Assembly (NCBI GenBank): GCA_046091665.1 | Contig: JBJTCD010000025.1 | Coordinates: 46,170 to 110,169, forward strand | Length of the DNA: 64,000 nucleotides | Direction: 5' to 3' | Source: CAIUPE01 sp046091665 | GTDB taxonomy: Bacteria; Pseudomonadota; Alphaproteobacteria; Rhizobiales; Beijerinckiaceae | Shown: piece after piece, positions 50,116 through 57,215 of the stretch | Position numbering within the stretch: position 1 is the first letter of the stretch | Layout: every line of letters starts with the position of its first letter | The notes under the pieces: model-generated | What the model was told of the DNA's origin: nothing | Seen by the model: the letters and a program-made list of their open reading frames with translations, nothing else | Databases searched by the model: none | Program-made: the position numbers and the translations under genes

Positions 50116-50532
50116 TTAGACCGTTTTGGCCCAAGGATTGATGAGGGTTAGACCAAGGCCTTCGAAATGTTTCGTGTTTCGGGTAACGATAGGAAGCCGG
50201 TGGCGCAAGGCGGTTGCAGCGATTTGGAGGTCGATAGCAGGTCTTTCGCTTCCCGATGCTCTTTGTTGAGCCAAAAGGCGTCCCCAAATCTGGGCTGACT
50301 CTGTATCGAAGAAACAGGTTTCGTCATGATAGGCGGCGATCAACTCGTCTAACCAATTTTCAAAATAGTTCCGCCGCTTTCCTAGAGGCATTTTATAAAT
50401 GCCATAATAGAGTTCACCCCAACTTTGGGCAGCAACACGGATATTGGACTTTTTAATTTGCGGCAACCAACGCGCGACAACCGGATCGCCATCGTCACGA
50501 CCACATTCGCCAATGACATTGGTATCAAGCAG
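50116..50532 (-). CDS. VapC/FitB-like PIN-domain toxin; start codon unresolved
   Basis: PIN-domain ribonuclease toxin of a VapBC-type pair. The first conserved acid lies in LLDTNVIGE, the third in PAIDLQIAATALRHRLPIVT, and the domain ends with TRNTKHFEGLGLTLINPW. The first ATG/GTG/TTG in frame (TTG at 50466) would remove the catalytic LLDTNVI strand. The frame is open upstream through a CTG at 50532 and an ATT at 50550 to a TAG in the antitoxin. I give the CTG extent as the minimum that keeps the fold; the true start may be the ATT, or the gene may be impaired. Confidence 0.7.
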   Translation of the reverse strand: MLDTNVIGECGRDDGDPVVARWLPQIKKSNIRVAAQSWGELYYGIYKMPLGKRRNYFENWLDELIAAYHDETCFFDTESAQIWGRLLAQQRASGSERPAIDLQIAATALRHRLPIVTRNTKHFEGLGLTLINPWAKTV

Positions 50533-50543
50533 GGCGGGACTGT

Positions 50544-50837
50544 TTAGAATTTGAATTCTCGCACTTCGGTTGATTGGTCTCTGCTATAGTCGAGCGGCTC
50601 GCCCGGCGGAATATGGACCATCATTCGATCAAAAAATTCTTTAGCGCTCTCATCAGGATGCGGTGACAATGTTCCGACTGCGCGACGGATCATGTTGGCA
50701 GCAGCACCGCCCTGCCGCAACGCTTTCGCAACGGCGCGCACCTCTTGAGCAGCACTTGCCGGAACAATAACTTCAACGCGGCGCATGCCCGGTACCGTTT
50801 TTGCCCTATGCTTCCTGACCCGCGCCGAACTCGTCAT
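50544..50837 (-). CDS. VapB-like antitoxin
   Basis: A 97-residue protein from the ATG at 50837 (a further ATG four codons upstream is possible). It begins MTSSARVRKHRAKTVPGMRR, a basic DNA-binding-like segment with VEVIVPASAAQEVRAVAKAL, and ends in a region SAKEFFDRMMVHIPPGEPLD that would wrap the toxin. The toxin gene follows immediately. A 12-bp inverted repeat lies just upstream of its start and may be its operator. Confidence 0.72.
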   Translation of the reverse strand: MTSSARVRKHRAKTVPGMRRVEVIVPASAAQEVRAVAKALRQGGAAANMIRRAVGTLSPHPDESAKEFFDRMMVHIPPGEPLDYSRDQSTEVREFKF

Positions 50838-50847
50838 TTCTGCCTCC

Positions 50848-50879
50848 AAGCGTTTCCGGAAACGTTACCGGAAACGCTT
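50848..50879 (-). promoter_or_regulatory. Inverted repeat upstream of vapB-like gene, probable operator
   Basis: AAGCGTTTCCGG (50848-50859) and CCGGAAACGCTT (50868-50879) are perfect 12-base inverted repeats with an 8-base spacer. The centre is 26 bases from the antitoxin ATG. Position and symmetry suit autoregulation by the toxin-antitoxin complex; it also lies just after the FAH gene stop, but lacks a T-run for a terminator. Confidence 0.55.
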
Positions 50880-50890
50880 CCAAAACGCAA

Positions 50891-52069
50891 TCAAATCAAG
50901 CCGCGCTTGGCGAGATTGCGCATGAGGTGAGATGTGCCGAAGGTCCAGGGCGCGCAATCGGCGGTCGAACGCATGCGATTGATGATCGCGCCGAGTTTGG
51001 GCGAAGACACAGTAACGATATCGCCGGTTTTATGGGTAAAGCCTTTGCCGGGCGCATCGCGGTCTTTGATCGGCGCATACATGGTTCCGGTGTAAAGAAC
51101 CGCCCCGTCCGGATATTGGTGATGTTTGTTGAGCATTTGCCCAGCGAGGTCCGCGAGGTCGCGGCTGATTTTGGTGAGTGAGGATGAGCCTTCGAGTGAG
51201 AAGCCTTCCGGTCCATCCACGCGGACGGTCACAACCGCATGACGGAGATCATCGAGAGAGAAACTCTGATCGAAAAAGCGCATGAAGGGGCCGGTGACGG
51301 CCGAGGCGTTGTTATCTTTCGCTTTACCGAGCAACAAAGCCGAGCGACCCTCGACATCACGCAAGTTCACATCATTGCCGAGCATGCCGCCGATAATTTT
51401 TCCGGAAGAGGCGACAATGATGACCACTTCCGGTTCGGGGTTCGACCAGTTCGAAATGGGATGCACGCCCGCATCCGCGCCCGTGCCGACAGCAGCCATG
51501 GGCGGCGCTTTGGTGAAGATCTCGGCGTCCGAACCGATGCCAACTTCGAGATATTGGCTCCAGGCCCCTTGAGCGACGAGAACCTCTTTGAGTTTCATCG
51601 CATCGGGTGAGCCCGCGCGGAGCTTTGAAAGATCATCGCCGATCAGCGCGGTGATTTCTGTCCGGAGCTTTGCGGCGGCCTGATAATCGCCCCGCGCCTT
51701 TTCCTCGATCACGCGTTCGAGCATTGAGACGGCAAAGGTTACGCCCGCCGCTTTGATGGCTTGCAGATCATTGGGCGCGATGAGCCAGGGTTTGGAAGGA
51801 TCGCGTCCGTCAGGCGGTGTATTAGCCAAGAGCTCTTCAAGAGGCCCGAGATTTTCGCCATGAGCCGAGCGCAGAGCGGCGGCGGGGTCCGGCGTTTCGC
51901 ACAGATCGCGCATGGTTGGGTAATGTGCCGAAATATCAATCACGCCTTCCGGTCGGATCGCGACGACCGAGGGGCCTTCAAGCGAGGGGCGCCATACGCG
52001 TCCGGCCAACGCGCCGGTAAACCCATCCTCCGGCAAGGTCGAGGCAGCGGATAAAGTGAGCGCAGGCAT
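50891..52069 (-). CDS. Fumarylacetoacetate hydrolase family protein (AraD1-like)
   Basis: A 392-residue member of the FAH superfamily from the ATG at 52069. The metal/active-site region is visible as NPEPEVVIIVASSGKIIGGM (about 223-242), GNDVNLRDVEGRSALLLGKA (about 244-263), then the C-terminal KTGDIVTVSSPKLGAIINRM. The long form of about 390 residues resembles the AraD1 group, some of which dehydrate 2-keto-3-deoxypentonates to 2-oxoglutarate semialdehyde. Substrate is inferred from that and from the neighbouring aldehyde dehydrogenase and UxaA-family gene. Confidence 0.82.
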   Translation of the reverse strand: MPALTLSAASTLPEDGFTGALAGRVWRPSLEGPSVVAIRPEGVIDISAHYPTMRDLCETPDPAAALRSAHGENLGPLEELLANTPPDGRDPSKPWLIAPNDLQAIKAAGVTFAVSMLERVIEEKARGDYQAAAKLRTEITALIGDDLSKLRAGSPDAMKLKEVLVAQGAWSQYLEVGIGSDAEIFTKAPPMAAVGTGADAGVHPISNWSNPEPEVVIIVASSGKIIGGMLGNDVNLRDVEGRSALLLGKAKDNNASAVTGPFMRFFDQSFSLDDLRHAVVTVRVDGPEGFSLEGSSSLTKISRDLADLAGQMLNKHHQYPDGAVLYTGTMYAPIKDRDAPGKGFTHKTGDIVTVSSPKLGAIINRMRSTADCAPWTFGTSHLMRNLAKRGLI

Positions 52070-52285
52070 AGTGGAAACTCCCCTGAATTTTGGTCTTGTG
52101 TCGCGAAGCTTTGCGGCGCTTTGGGTCACGATGCAAGCGGGGAGACCTCCAAGGTTCCGAATAGGCACTATGCGTGATCAGGGGGCACGTGCTTCTTGCG
52201 ATTTTTCCTCTATTCGATCACGATAGCGTCTGGCCATTTCACGAAACAAGATCAATCCGGCCTTCTATCATTTTCGGAGACCCTC

Positions 52286-53818
52286 ATGAATGCTCCCACC
52301 GCGTCATCGCCCCGTTTTGTCCGGTTGAACGCCGCCGACAATGTTGCCGTCGCCGTTGATCCGATTGAGCCGGGTTCTGTGATCTATGGCGCGACCGTCT
52401 CCGTGCGCATTCCGCGCGGACATAAAATGGCGCTCGCAGCTTTGAGCGACGGTCAACCGATTATGAAATTCGGCCAAATCATTGGCTTTGCAAAAGGCGC
52501 GATCAAACCTGGCGAATGGGTACACGAACATAATGTCGTGATGCATGATTTCGAGCGTGATTATCGCTTTGCCGAAGATGCAAAGAATGAAGAGCTGTTG
52601 CCGAAAAATTTACAAGCCACATTCGAAGGCTTTCGTCGTGCCAATGGCCAAGTGGGCACACGCAATTACATTGCCATCCTCACATCGGTGAATTGCTCAG
52701 CGTCAGTCGCGCGGTTTATTGCCGAAGATCTCAATCGATCCGGATTGCTTGATCAATATCCGAATATTGATGGCATCATTCCGCTCGTTCAAGGCGGTGG
52801 TTGCGCCATCGATGTGAAGGGCGAAGGCTATGATGTATTGAAACGCACGCAATGGGGTTATGCAACTAATCCGAATGTTGCGGGCGTGTTGATGGTGGGT
52901 CTGGGTTGTGAAGGGTTCCAAATTGGTCGCTGGAAAGAAGCATACAACATTGTTGAAAGCGATACGTTCCGCACGATGACGATTCAGGAAACGGGGGGTA
53001 CGAAAAAAACAGTCGCCGCCGGTGTTGATGCGGTCAAAACCATGTTGCCGATTGCGAATAAAGCAAAGCGCGAAACGGTTCCGGCTTCCGAATTGATGCT
53101 CGCGCTGCAATGCGGTGGTTCAGATGGTTACTCAGGCATCACGGCCAATCCCGCATTGGGCGCCGCCGTTGACGAGCTTGTGCGCCATGGCGGTACAGCG
53201 ATCCTCTCAGAGACACCTGAGATTTATGGAGCGGAGCATCTTTTGACACGTCGTGCAGCGACGCGTGCAGTGGGCGAGAAACTCGTCGACCGTATCAAAT
53301 GGTGGGAAGATTACACAAGCCGGAATAAGATGGAGATGAACAATAATCCATCGCCCGGCAATAAGCTTGGTGGATTGACCACGATTCTTGAAAAGTCATT
53401 GGGTGCGGCGGCAAAGGGCGGCACAACAACCATGACCGGTGTTTATGAATATGCCGAGAAGGTTGATACCAAAGGCTTCGTATTCATGGATACGCCCGGC
53501 TATGATCCTGTATCAGCAACAGGCCAAGTCGCGGGCGGTGCGAATATCTTGTGTTTCACTACGGGTCGCGGCTCGGCCTATGGCTGTAAACCAACGCCTT
53601 CCATCAAGCTTGCCACCAATAGCGAAATCTATCGCAAGATGATTGACGATATGGACATTAATTGCGGTGACATTCTCGATGGTGTTTCGATTGAAGAGAA
53701 GGGCAAAGAGATTTTTGCGAAAGTGCTTGAAGTGGCTTCAGGCACGCGCTCGAAATCCGAAGAGCTTGGTTATGGTGACGCGGAATTTGTGCCTTGGACC
53801 ATCGGCGCAACCATGTGA
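52286..53818 (+). CDS. UxaA family altronate/galactarate dehydratase-like protein
   Basis: A 510-residue sugar-acid dehydratase. The N-terminal SAF domain (about 1-100) includes VIYGATVSVRIPRGHKMALA and HEHNV, and the catalytic C-terminal UxaA domain has GFRRANGQVGTRNYIAILTS (about 115-134), ALQCGGSDGYSGITANPALG (about 273-292) and FTTGRGSAYGCKPTPSIKLA (about 422-441). UxaA-type enzymes dehydrate altronate, galactarate or pentonates. It is divergent from the FAH gene across a 216-base gap. Confidence 0.88.
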   Translation: MNAPTASSPRFVRLNAADNVAVAVDPIEPGSVIYGATVSVRIPRGHKMALAALSDGQPIMKFGQIIGFAKGAIKPGEWVHEHNVVMHDFERDYRFAEDAKNEELLPKNLQATFEGFRRANGQVGTRNYIAILTSVNCSASVARFIAEDLNRSGLLDQYPNIDGIIPLVQGGGCAIDVKGEGYDVLKRTQWGYATNPNVAGVLMVGLGCEGFQIGRWKEAYNIVESDTFRTMTIQETGGTKKTVAAGVDAVKTMLPIANKAKRETVPASELMLALQCGGSDGYSGITANPALGAAVDELVRHGGTAILSETPEIYGAEHLLTRRAATRAVGEKLVDRIKWWEDYTSRNKMEMNNNPSPGNKLGGLTTILEKSLGAAAKGGTTTMTGVYEYAEKVDTKGFVFMDTPGYDPVSATGQVAGGANILCFTTGRGSAYGCKPTPSIKLATNSEIYRKMIDDMDINCGDILDGVSIEEKGKEIFAKVLEVASGTRSKSEELGYGDAEFVPWTIGATM

Positions 53819-53844
53819 CGAGGCAGTAGGGACTTGAAGAAATT

Positions 53845-53886
53845 CCTCATGGTGAGCCTCGATGCGTAGCATCGCGTGTCGAACCA
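53845..53886. repeat. Dispersed palindromic repeat, family A, half copy
   Basis: CCTCATGGTGAGCC, a CGATGC-GTA-GCATCG hairpin and CGTGTCGAACCAC form the reverse complement of the right half of the full family A unit, with a third hairpin stem sequence. It lies between the converging UxaA-family and DUF1345 genes. Confidence 0.8.
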
Positions 53887-53917
53887 CTTGAACCAATAGA
53901 GCGCTTTAATACCAACC

Positions 53918-54583
53918 TTAATTCATGAGCCCTGCTGTGATGTTGATCATGAGCGCAAGAATGGCCGAGTTAAACGCAAAGGCGGTCACGCAATGAACAA
54001 GCGTCACGCGACGCATTGCCGGTGAGACCGTATCAACATCAGCAGTTTGTGCCGCGCAGGCGATTACGAAAGCATAATAAAGGAAATCGCGATAATCCGG
54101 TTCACGATTACCGGGAAATAATAATCCGCCATGCTCGCCTTTCGCATTGGTGCGATAAAAGAGATTGGCGTAATGAAGCGCAAAAATCATATGCGTAAAC
54201 ACCCATGATAAGGCGACAGTGATCGCGGTGAAGGCGAAGGTTGTAAGAAAAGGTTGGGCTGCGGCCTTGCTTGCTGCGAGTTCCGAAATGATCGCAAAGA
54301 AGCTTGCGATGGCACCGACAACCGTAACAATCAAAATGATCCAATCGCCTTCGTCATAAATCGAAGCACGATGTTTACAATGCGAGACATCCGAATTGAT
54401 CATCAGATATCCCGTCAAAACAACGTAAGATAAAGTCAGCGCATCCCATCCGAGCACCATGCGCGTCATCAACCGCAGCGTATCGGGAAGCATCGTGATG
54501 ATCAAAAGACCAAGAGCGAGACTGATAAAAAGTCGCGCGCGTCCGATGATCAATCGTTTCAACGCAAGATGCGCATGCGCCAT
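53918..54583 (-). CDS. DUF1345 domain-containing membrane protein
   Basis: A 221-residue integral membrane protein of the DUF1345 family, function unknown. About five hydrophobic segments are visible, with the family pattern WVFTHMIFALHYANLFYR (about 127-144) and PDYRDFLYYAFVIACAAQTAD (split by family-conserved Asp and Tyr, about 162-180). It starts four bases after the stop of the polyprenyl synthase gene, so the two are likely cotranscribed. Confidence 0.85.
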   Translation of the reverse strand: MAHAHLALKRLIIGRARLFISLALGLLIITMLPDTLRLMTRMVLGWDALTLSYVVLTGYLMINSDVSHCKHRASIYDEGDWIILIVTVVGAIASFFAIISELAASKAAAQPFLTTFAFTAITVALSWVFTHMIFALHYANLFYRTNAKGEHGGLLFPGNREPDYRDFLYYAFVIACAAQTADVDTVSPAMRRVTLVHCVTAFAFNSAILALMINITAGLMN

Positions 54584-54586
54584 GAG

Positions 54587-55525
54587 TTAATGTCCCCGAC
54601 TGACAATAAAACGCGCGGTCATTCTGAGCATATCAGCCTCAACGCCGAAACCGGCCAAAGCTTCCAAAGCGGTGCGCGCTAAGCGGTCACGTTCGGCTTT
54701 TGCCGCATCCAAGCCTAAGCGCTGAACAAGCGTCCCTTTGCCACGATCGGCATCTTTGCCCGCTTCCTTGCCGAGCGTGGCGCTATCCGCTTCAACATCA
54801 AGAATATCATCGGCGATTTGAAACGCTTGTCCGATTGCACGCCCATAGGAAGTTAATGCGATACGCGTTTTTTGATCAGCGCGACCCAGAATGCCGCCTG
54901 CCTCGACGGCGAAGAGAAGCAGTGCGCCCGTTTTCATCGCTTGCAATTGCCGGATGGAGGTGTCGGAAAGCACGAGAGGTTTACGATCCGCCTCATAGCG
55001 ACCCTCGGCTTCAAGATCGAGCGCTTGCCCGCCCGCCATTCCGCCAAGACCGGACGCGCGTGCGAGACCGGTAACGAGTGCGAGACGAACGCTTTCGTCT
55101 TCATGGATCTCCGGTCGGCCCATGACATCAAAGGCCAAGGTCAAAAGCGCGTCGCCCGCCAAAATCGCCATCGCGTCATCATAGACTTTATGGACGGTCG
55201 GGCGTCCGCGCCTCAAATCATCATCATCCATCGCGGGCAGGTCGTCATGGACGAGGGAATAGCAATGGACGAGGTCCAGCGCGCTTCCGGCAAGGAGCGC
55301 TGCGGAATGGGCGGCGCCACACAGCCGCGCGCTTTCGACGAGGAGGAAGGGCCGAAGCCGCTTGCCACCGCCGAGCGCGCCATGCCGCATGGCGGCGAGG
55401 AGCCGGTCGGGCCGCGTGGTTTCGCCCGCTATAGGGGATGGCCCCAGCAGAGTATCGAGCAGCGCTTCAACTGCGAGTCCCGTCTCCTGAAGCCGGGTTT
55501 GAAACAGATCGGGCGCACTCGTCAT
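54587..55525 (-). CDS. ispA: Polyprenyl synthetase family protein, probable farnesyl diphosphate synthase
   Basis: A 312-residue trans-prenyltransferase. The first Asp-rich motif is in YSLVHDDLPAMDDDDLRRGR (about 90-109; DDx4D form), the second in QIADDILDVE (about 237-246). GGKRLRPFLL (about 53-62) and the GKEAGKDADRGKGTLV region (about 253-268) are typical of bacterial farnesyl or geranylgeranyl diphosphate synthases. Product length cannot be certain from sequence. In the MEP pathway it uses the IPP and DMAPP that depend on ispG in this window. Confidence 0.88.
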   Translation of the reverse strand: MTSAPDLFQTRLQETGLAVEALLDTLLGPSPIAGETTRPDRLLAAMRHGALGGGKRLRPFLLVESARLCGAAHSAALLAGSALDLVHCYSLVHDDLPAMDDDDLRRGRPTVHKVYDDAMAILAGDALLTLAFDVMGRPEIHEDESVRLALVTGLARASGLGGMAGGQALDLEAEGRYEADRKPLVLSDTSIRQLQAMKTGALLLFAVEAGGILGRADQKTRIALTSYGRAIGQAFQIADDILDVEADSATLGKEAGKDADRGKGTLVQRLGLDAAKAERDRLARTALEALAGFGVEADMLRMTARFIVSRGH

Positions 55526-55735
55526 GAACTCTGCCTTGGTTTTTGACTTTTTGCCCCTTCGGCTTGCCCGATGGGGGGATTAGGGTCAAGCCGAGGCTTT
55601 GCCCGGCAGATTTTTTCGAAATGAGCATCGTGTTCAGTCTAGCCAGCGTCATTGGTTCTCTGTATAAGCCCGGCTTCCGAATTCATTCAGGCATGGACAG
55701 GTCGTGTCCTGACGCCATCCGACACGGAGTTTCCA

Positions 55736-55921
55736 ATGGCCGTTCCGAAACGAAAAACCTCCCCGTCGCGTCGCGGTATGCGCCGCTCCGCCGATGCACT
55801 CGCCGCCCCGACCTATGTCGAAGACAAGGACTCGGGCGAATTGCGTCGTCCTCATCATGTCGATCTCAAGACCGGCATGTATAAGGGTCGTCAGATTTTG
55901 AAGGCGAAGAAAGAAGCCTGA
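55736..55921 (+). CDS. rpmF: 50S ribosomal protein L32
   Basis: A 61-residue basic ribosomal protein, MAVPKRKTSPSRRGMRRS at the start and GRQILKAKKEA at the end, the usual alphaproteobacterial L32 length without the zinc cysteines found in some bacteria. A perfect rho-independent terminator follows about 80 bases downstream. It is divergent from the polyprenyl synthase gene. Confidence 0.97.
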   Translation: MAVPKRKTSPSRRGMRRSADALAAPTYVEDKDSGELRRPHHVDLKTGMYKGRQILKAKKEA

Positions 55922-55923
55922 GT

Positions 55924-56160
55924 TCAGGCGGCGTGATTGAGCGAGTCCGCCCGGCAAATCGAGCGGACCGCAAGATCAGAGTCCATGACCACGGAATAAG
56001 CAGCGGCGCCCTGAAGTGGCGCCGTTTTATTTTCTGTCTCAGCATTCCGCGTGCCCGCACCTGCAATCAATTGAACAAGAAAGCGTGCATCCGGCTTTGT
56101 CGCGATGATGGCGGCATGTCTGATCCGCTTACGTTCATGGGCAATCTGTGAAGGGCTCAT
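55924..56160 (-). CDS. Small hypothetical protein antisense to the rpmF terminator
   Basis: A 78-residue frame from an ATG at 56160 on the minus strand, ending two bases after the rpmF stop. It begins MSPSQIAHERKRIRHAAI and includes PDARFLVQLIAGAGTRN and GAAAYSVVMDSDLAV. The FLVQLIA and late AAY pattern resembles short hypothetical proteins seen in Rhizobiales that have a conserved L-x-x-L-I-A core, but I cannot name a family. It contains the rpmF terminator on the other strand, so it may be chance coding. Confidence 0.4.
   Translation of the reverse strand: MSPSQIAHERKRIRHAAIIATKPDARFLVQLIAGAGTRNAETENKTAPLQGAAAYSVVMDSDLAVRSICRADSLNHAA
56004..56033 (+). terminator. Rho-independent terminator of rpmF
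   Basis: CGGCGCC (56004-56010), loop CTGAAGT, GGCGCCG (56018-56024), then TTTTATTTT (56025-56033). A perfect 7-bp GC stem with a T-run on the plus strand, properly placed after rpmF. Confidence 0.88.
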
Positions 56161-56193
56161 GGCTGATCCACATAAAAAGTAATTAGAGAACAA

Positions 56194-56341
56194 AGGCTAA
56201 AGTACGGCGCAGAGAAATTTATTAATCAGATTGAAAATGCAAACTTTATTCGCGCGCGGAGCTTATAGCACCGTTAATTCAGAAAGTTAACAATCAATTA
56301 ATCTAATAATTATATGACCTAACGTAATATTACGTTAGGTC
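56194..56341. other. AT-rich intergenic stretch with a perfect 26-bp palindrome (56316-56341)
   Basis: The segment between the small minus-strand frame and phaR is the most AT-rich of the neighbourhood. GACCTAACGTAAT (56316-56328) and its exact complement ATTACGTTAGGTC (56329-56341) abut without a loop, and the right end overlaps the phaR stop codon. It could be a phaR terminator or a protein-binding site; no T-run follows on the minus strand. Nothing else is seen in the remaining bases. Confidence 0.6.
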
Positions 56342-56930
56342 AATTGCCACCCATCTGATCAAGTTTTTTCTGCATTTCGACAATTTGCTGCTTTAATGCC
56401 GCAAGGTCATCAGATCGGTTCGCTTCATTCGTAGGGGCTGATTTTTCAGTACTTCCCGATGAGCTCGGTGAAGCCATTTTTGCGAAAGGCGAGAACATCG
56501 CAAAGGCCTCCCGGAACATTTCCATGTTCTTCTGGCCCATTTCTTCCATCATACCGAAGGCATCTTTGCCGAAGGCACTTGCGAATTGGTCGCGAAATTT
56601 CGCCTGATTGTCGGTGAGCATTTTGATGGAATGTTCGAGATAGGTCGGCACGAAAGCCTGCATCGAGTCGCCATAATAGGAAATCAACTGGCGTAAGAAA
56701 TTGATGGGCAGAAGATTTTGTCCGTCTTTGCCTTCTTGATCGAAAATGATTTGGGCCAAAACGGATCGGGTAATTTCCTCACCCGACTTTGCGTCGAAAA
56801 CAGCGAATTCGTCACCGCGTTTGACCATCGCGGCCAAATCCTCGAGCGTCACATAAGTGCTCGTGCCTGTATGATAGAGGCGGCGATTGGCATATTTTTT
56901 AATGACGATAGGCTGTTCTTTGGTCGTCAT
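56340..56930 (-). CDS. phaR: Polyhydroxyalkanoate synthesis repressor PhaR
   Basis: PhaR represses phasin and PHA genes and binds polyester granules. The ATG at 56930 gives 196 residues with the PHB/PHA accumulation regulator DNA-binding domain (VIKKYANRRLYHTGTSTYVT, about 9-28) and the PHB_acc repeats (FLRQLISYYGDSMQAFVPTY, about 79-98). The C-terminus is a Lys/Gln/Asp-rich tail. A longer upstream frame lacks the conserved start. It is divergent from phaA. Confidence 0.93.
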   Translation of the reverse strand: MTTKEQPIVIKKYANRRLYHTGTSTYVTLEDLAAMVKRGDEFAVFDAKSGEEITRSVLAQIIFDQEGKDGQNLLPINFLRQLISYYGDSMQAFVPTYLEHSIKMLTDNQAKFRDQFASAFGKDAFGMMEEMGQKNMEMFREAFAMFSPFAKMASPSSSGSTEKSAPTNEANRSDDLAALKQQIVEMQKKLDQMGGN

Positions 56931-57215
56931 GGGGTCTGCGTGTCCTTGCTCTTTCCTCATTCGGTGCCAAAGCCCGAAATACCGGAATCTTATGAAGTTG
57001 GACAGGAAAAATGCTGCAAAAGCAAGCTTACACCCTATGGCCCTCATTATCGCCCTAGGGTCTACGACTAAAGCCGTCCGGAGGAGAAGGGCTATTTGTC
57101 TTGACGGACGCTGATACGCCCGCGATGAAGAGAGGACATTTAAACAGGCCTCATGCCGTTCGCGCTGAGGCTCATCCCGGCACAGTCCGGATTACATTGC
57201 GCTCAGGAGGATAGA

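Noticed and set aside
57005..57035. PhaR binding site TGCTGCAAAAGCA near 57012-57024 between phaR and phaA
   Set aside because: TGC-rich sites are known for PhaR, but this single imperfect match is too short to call without further copies.
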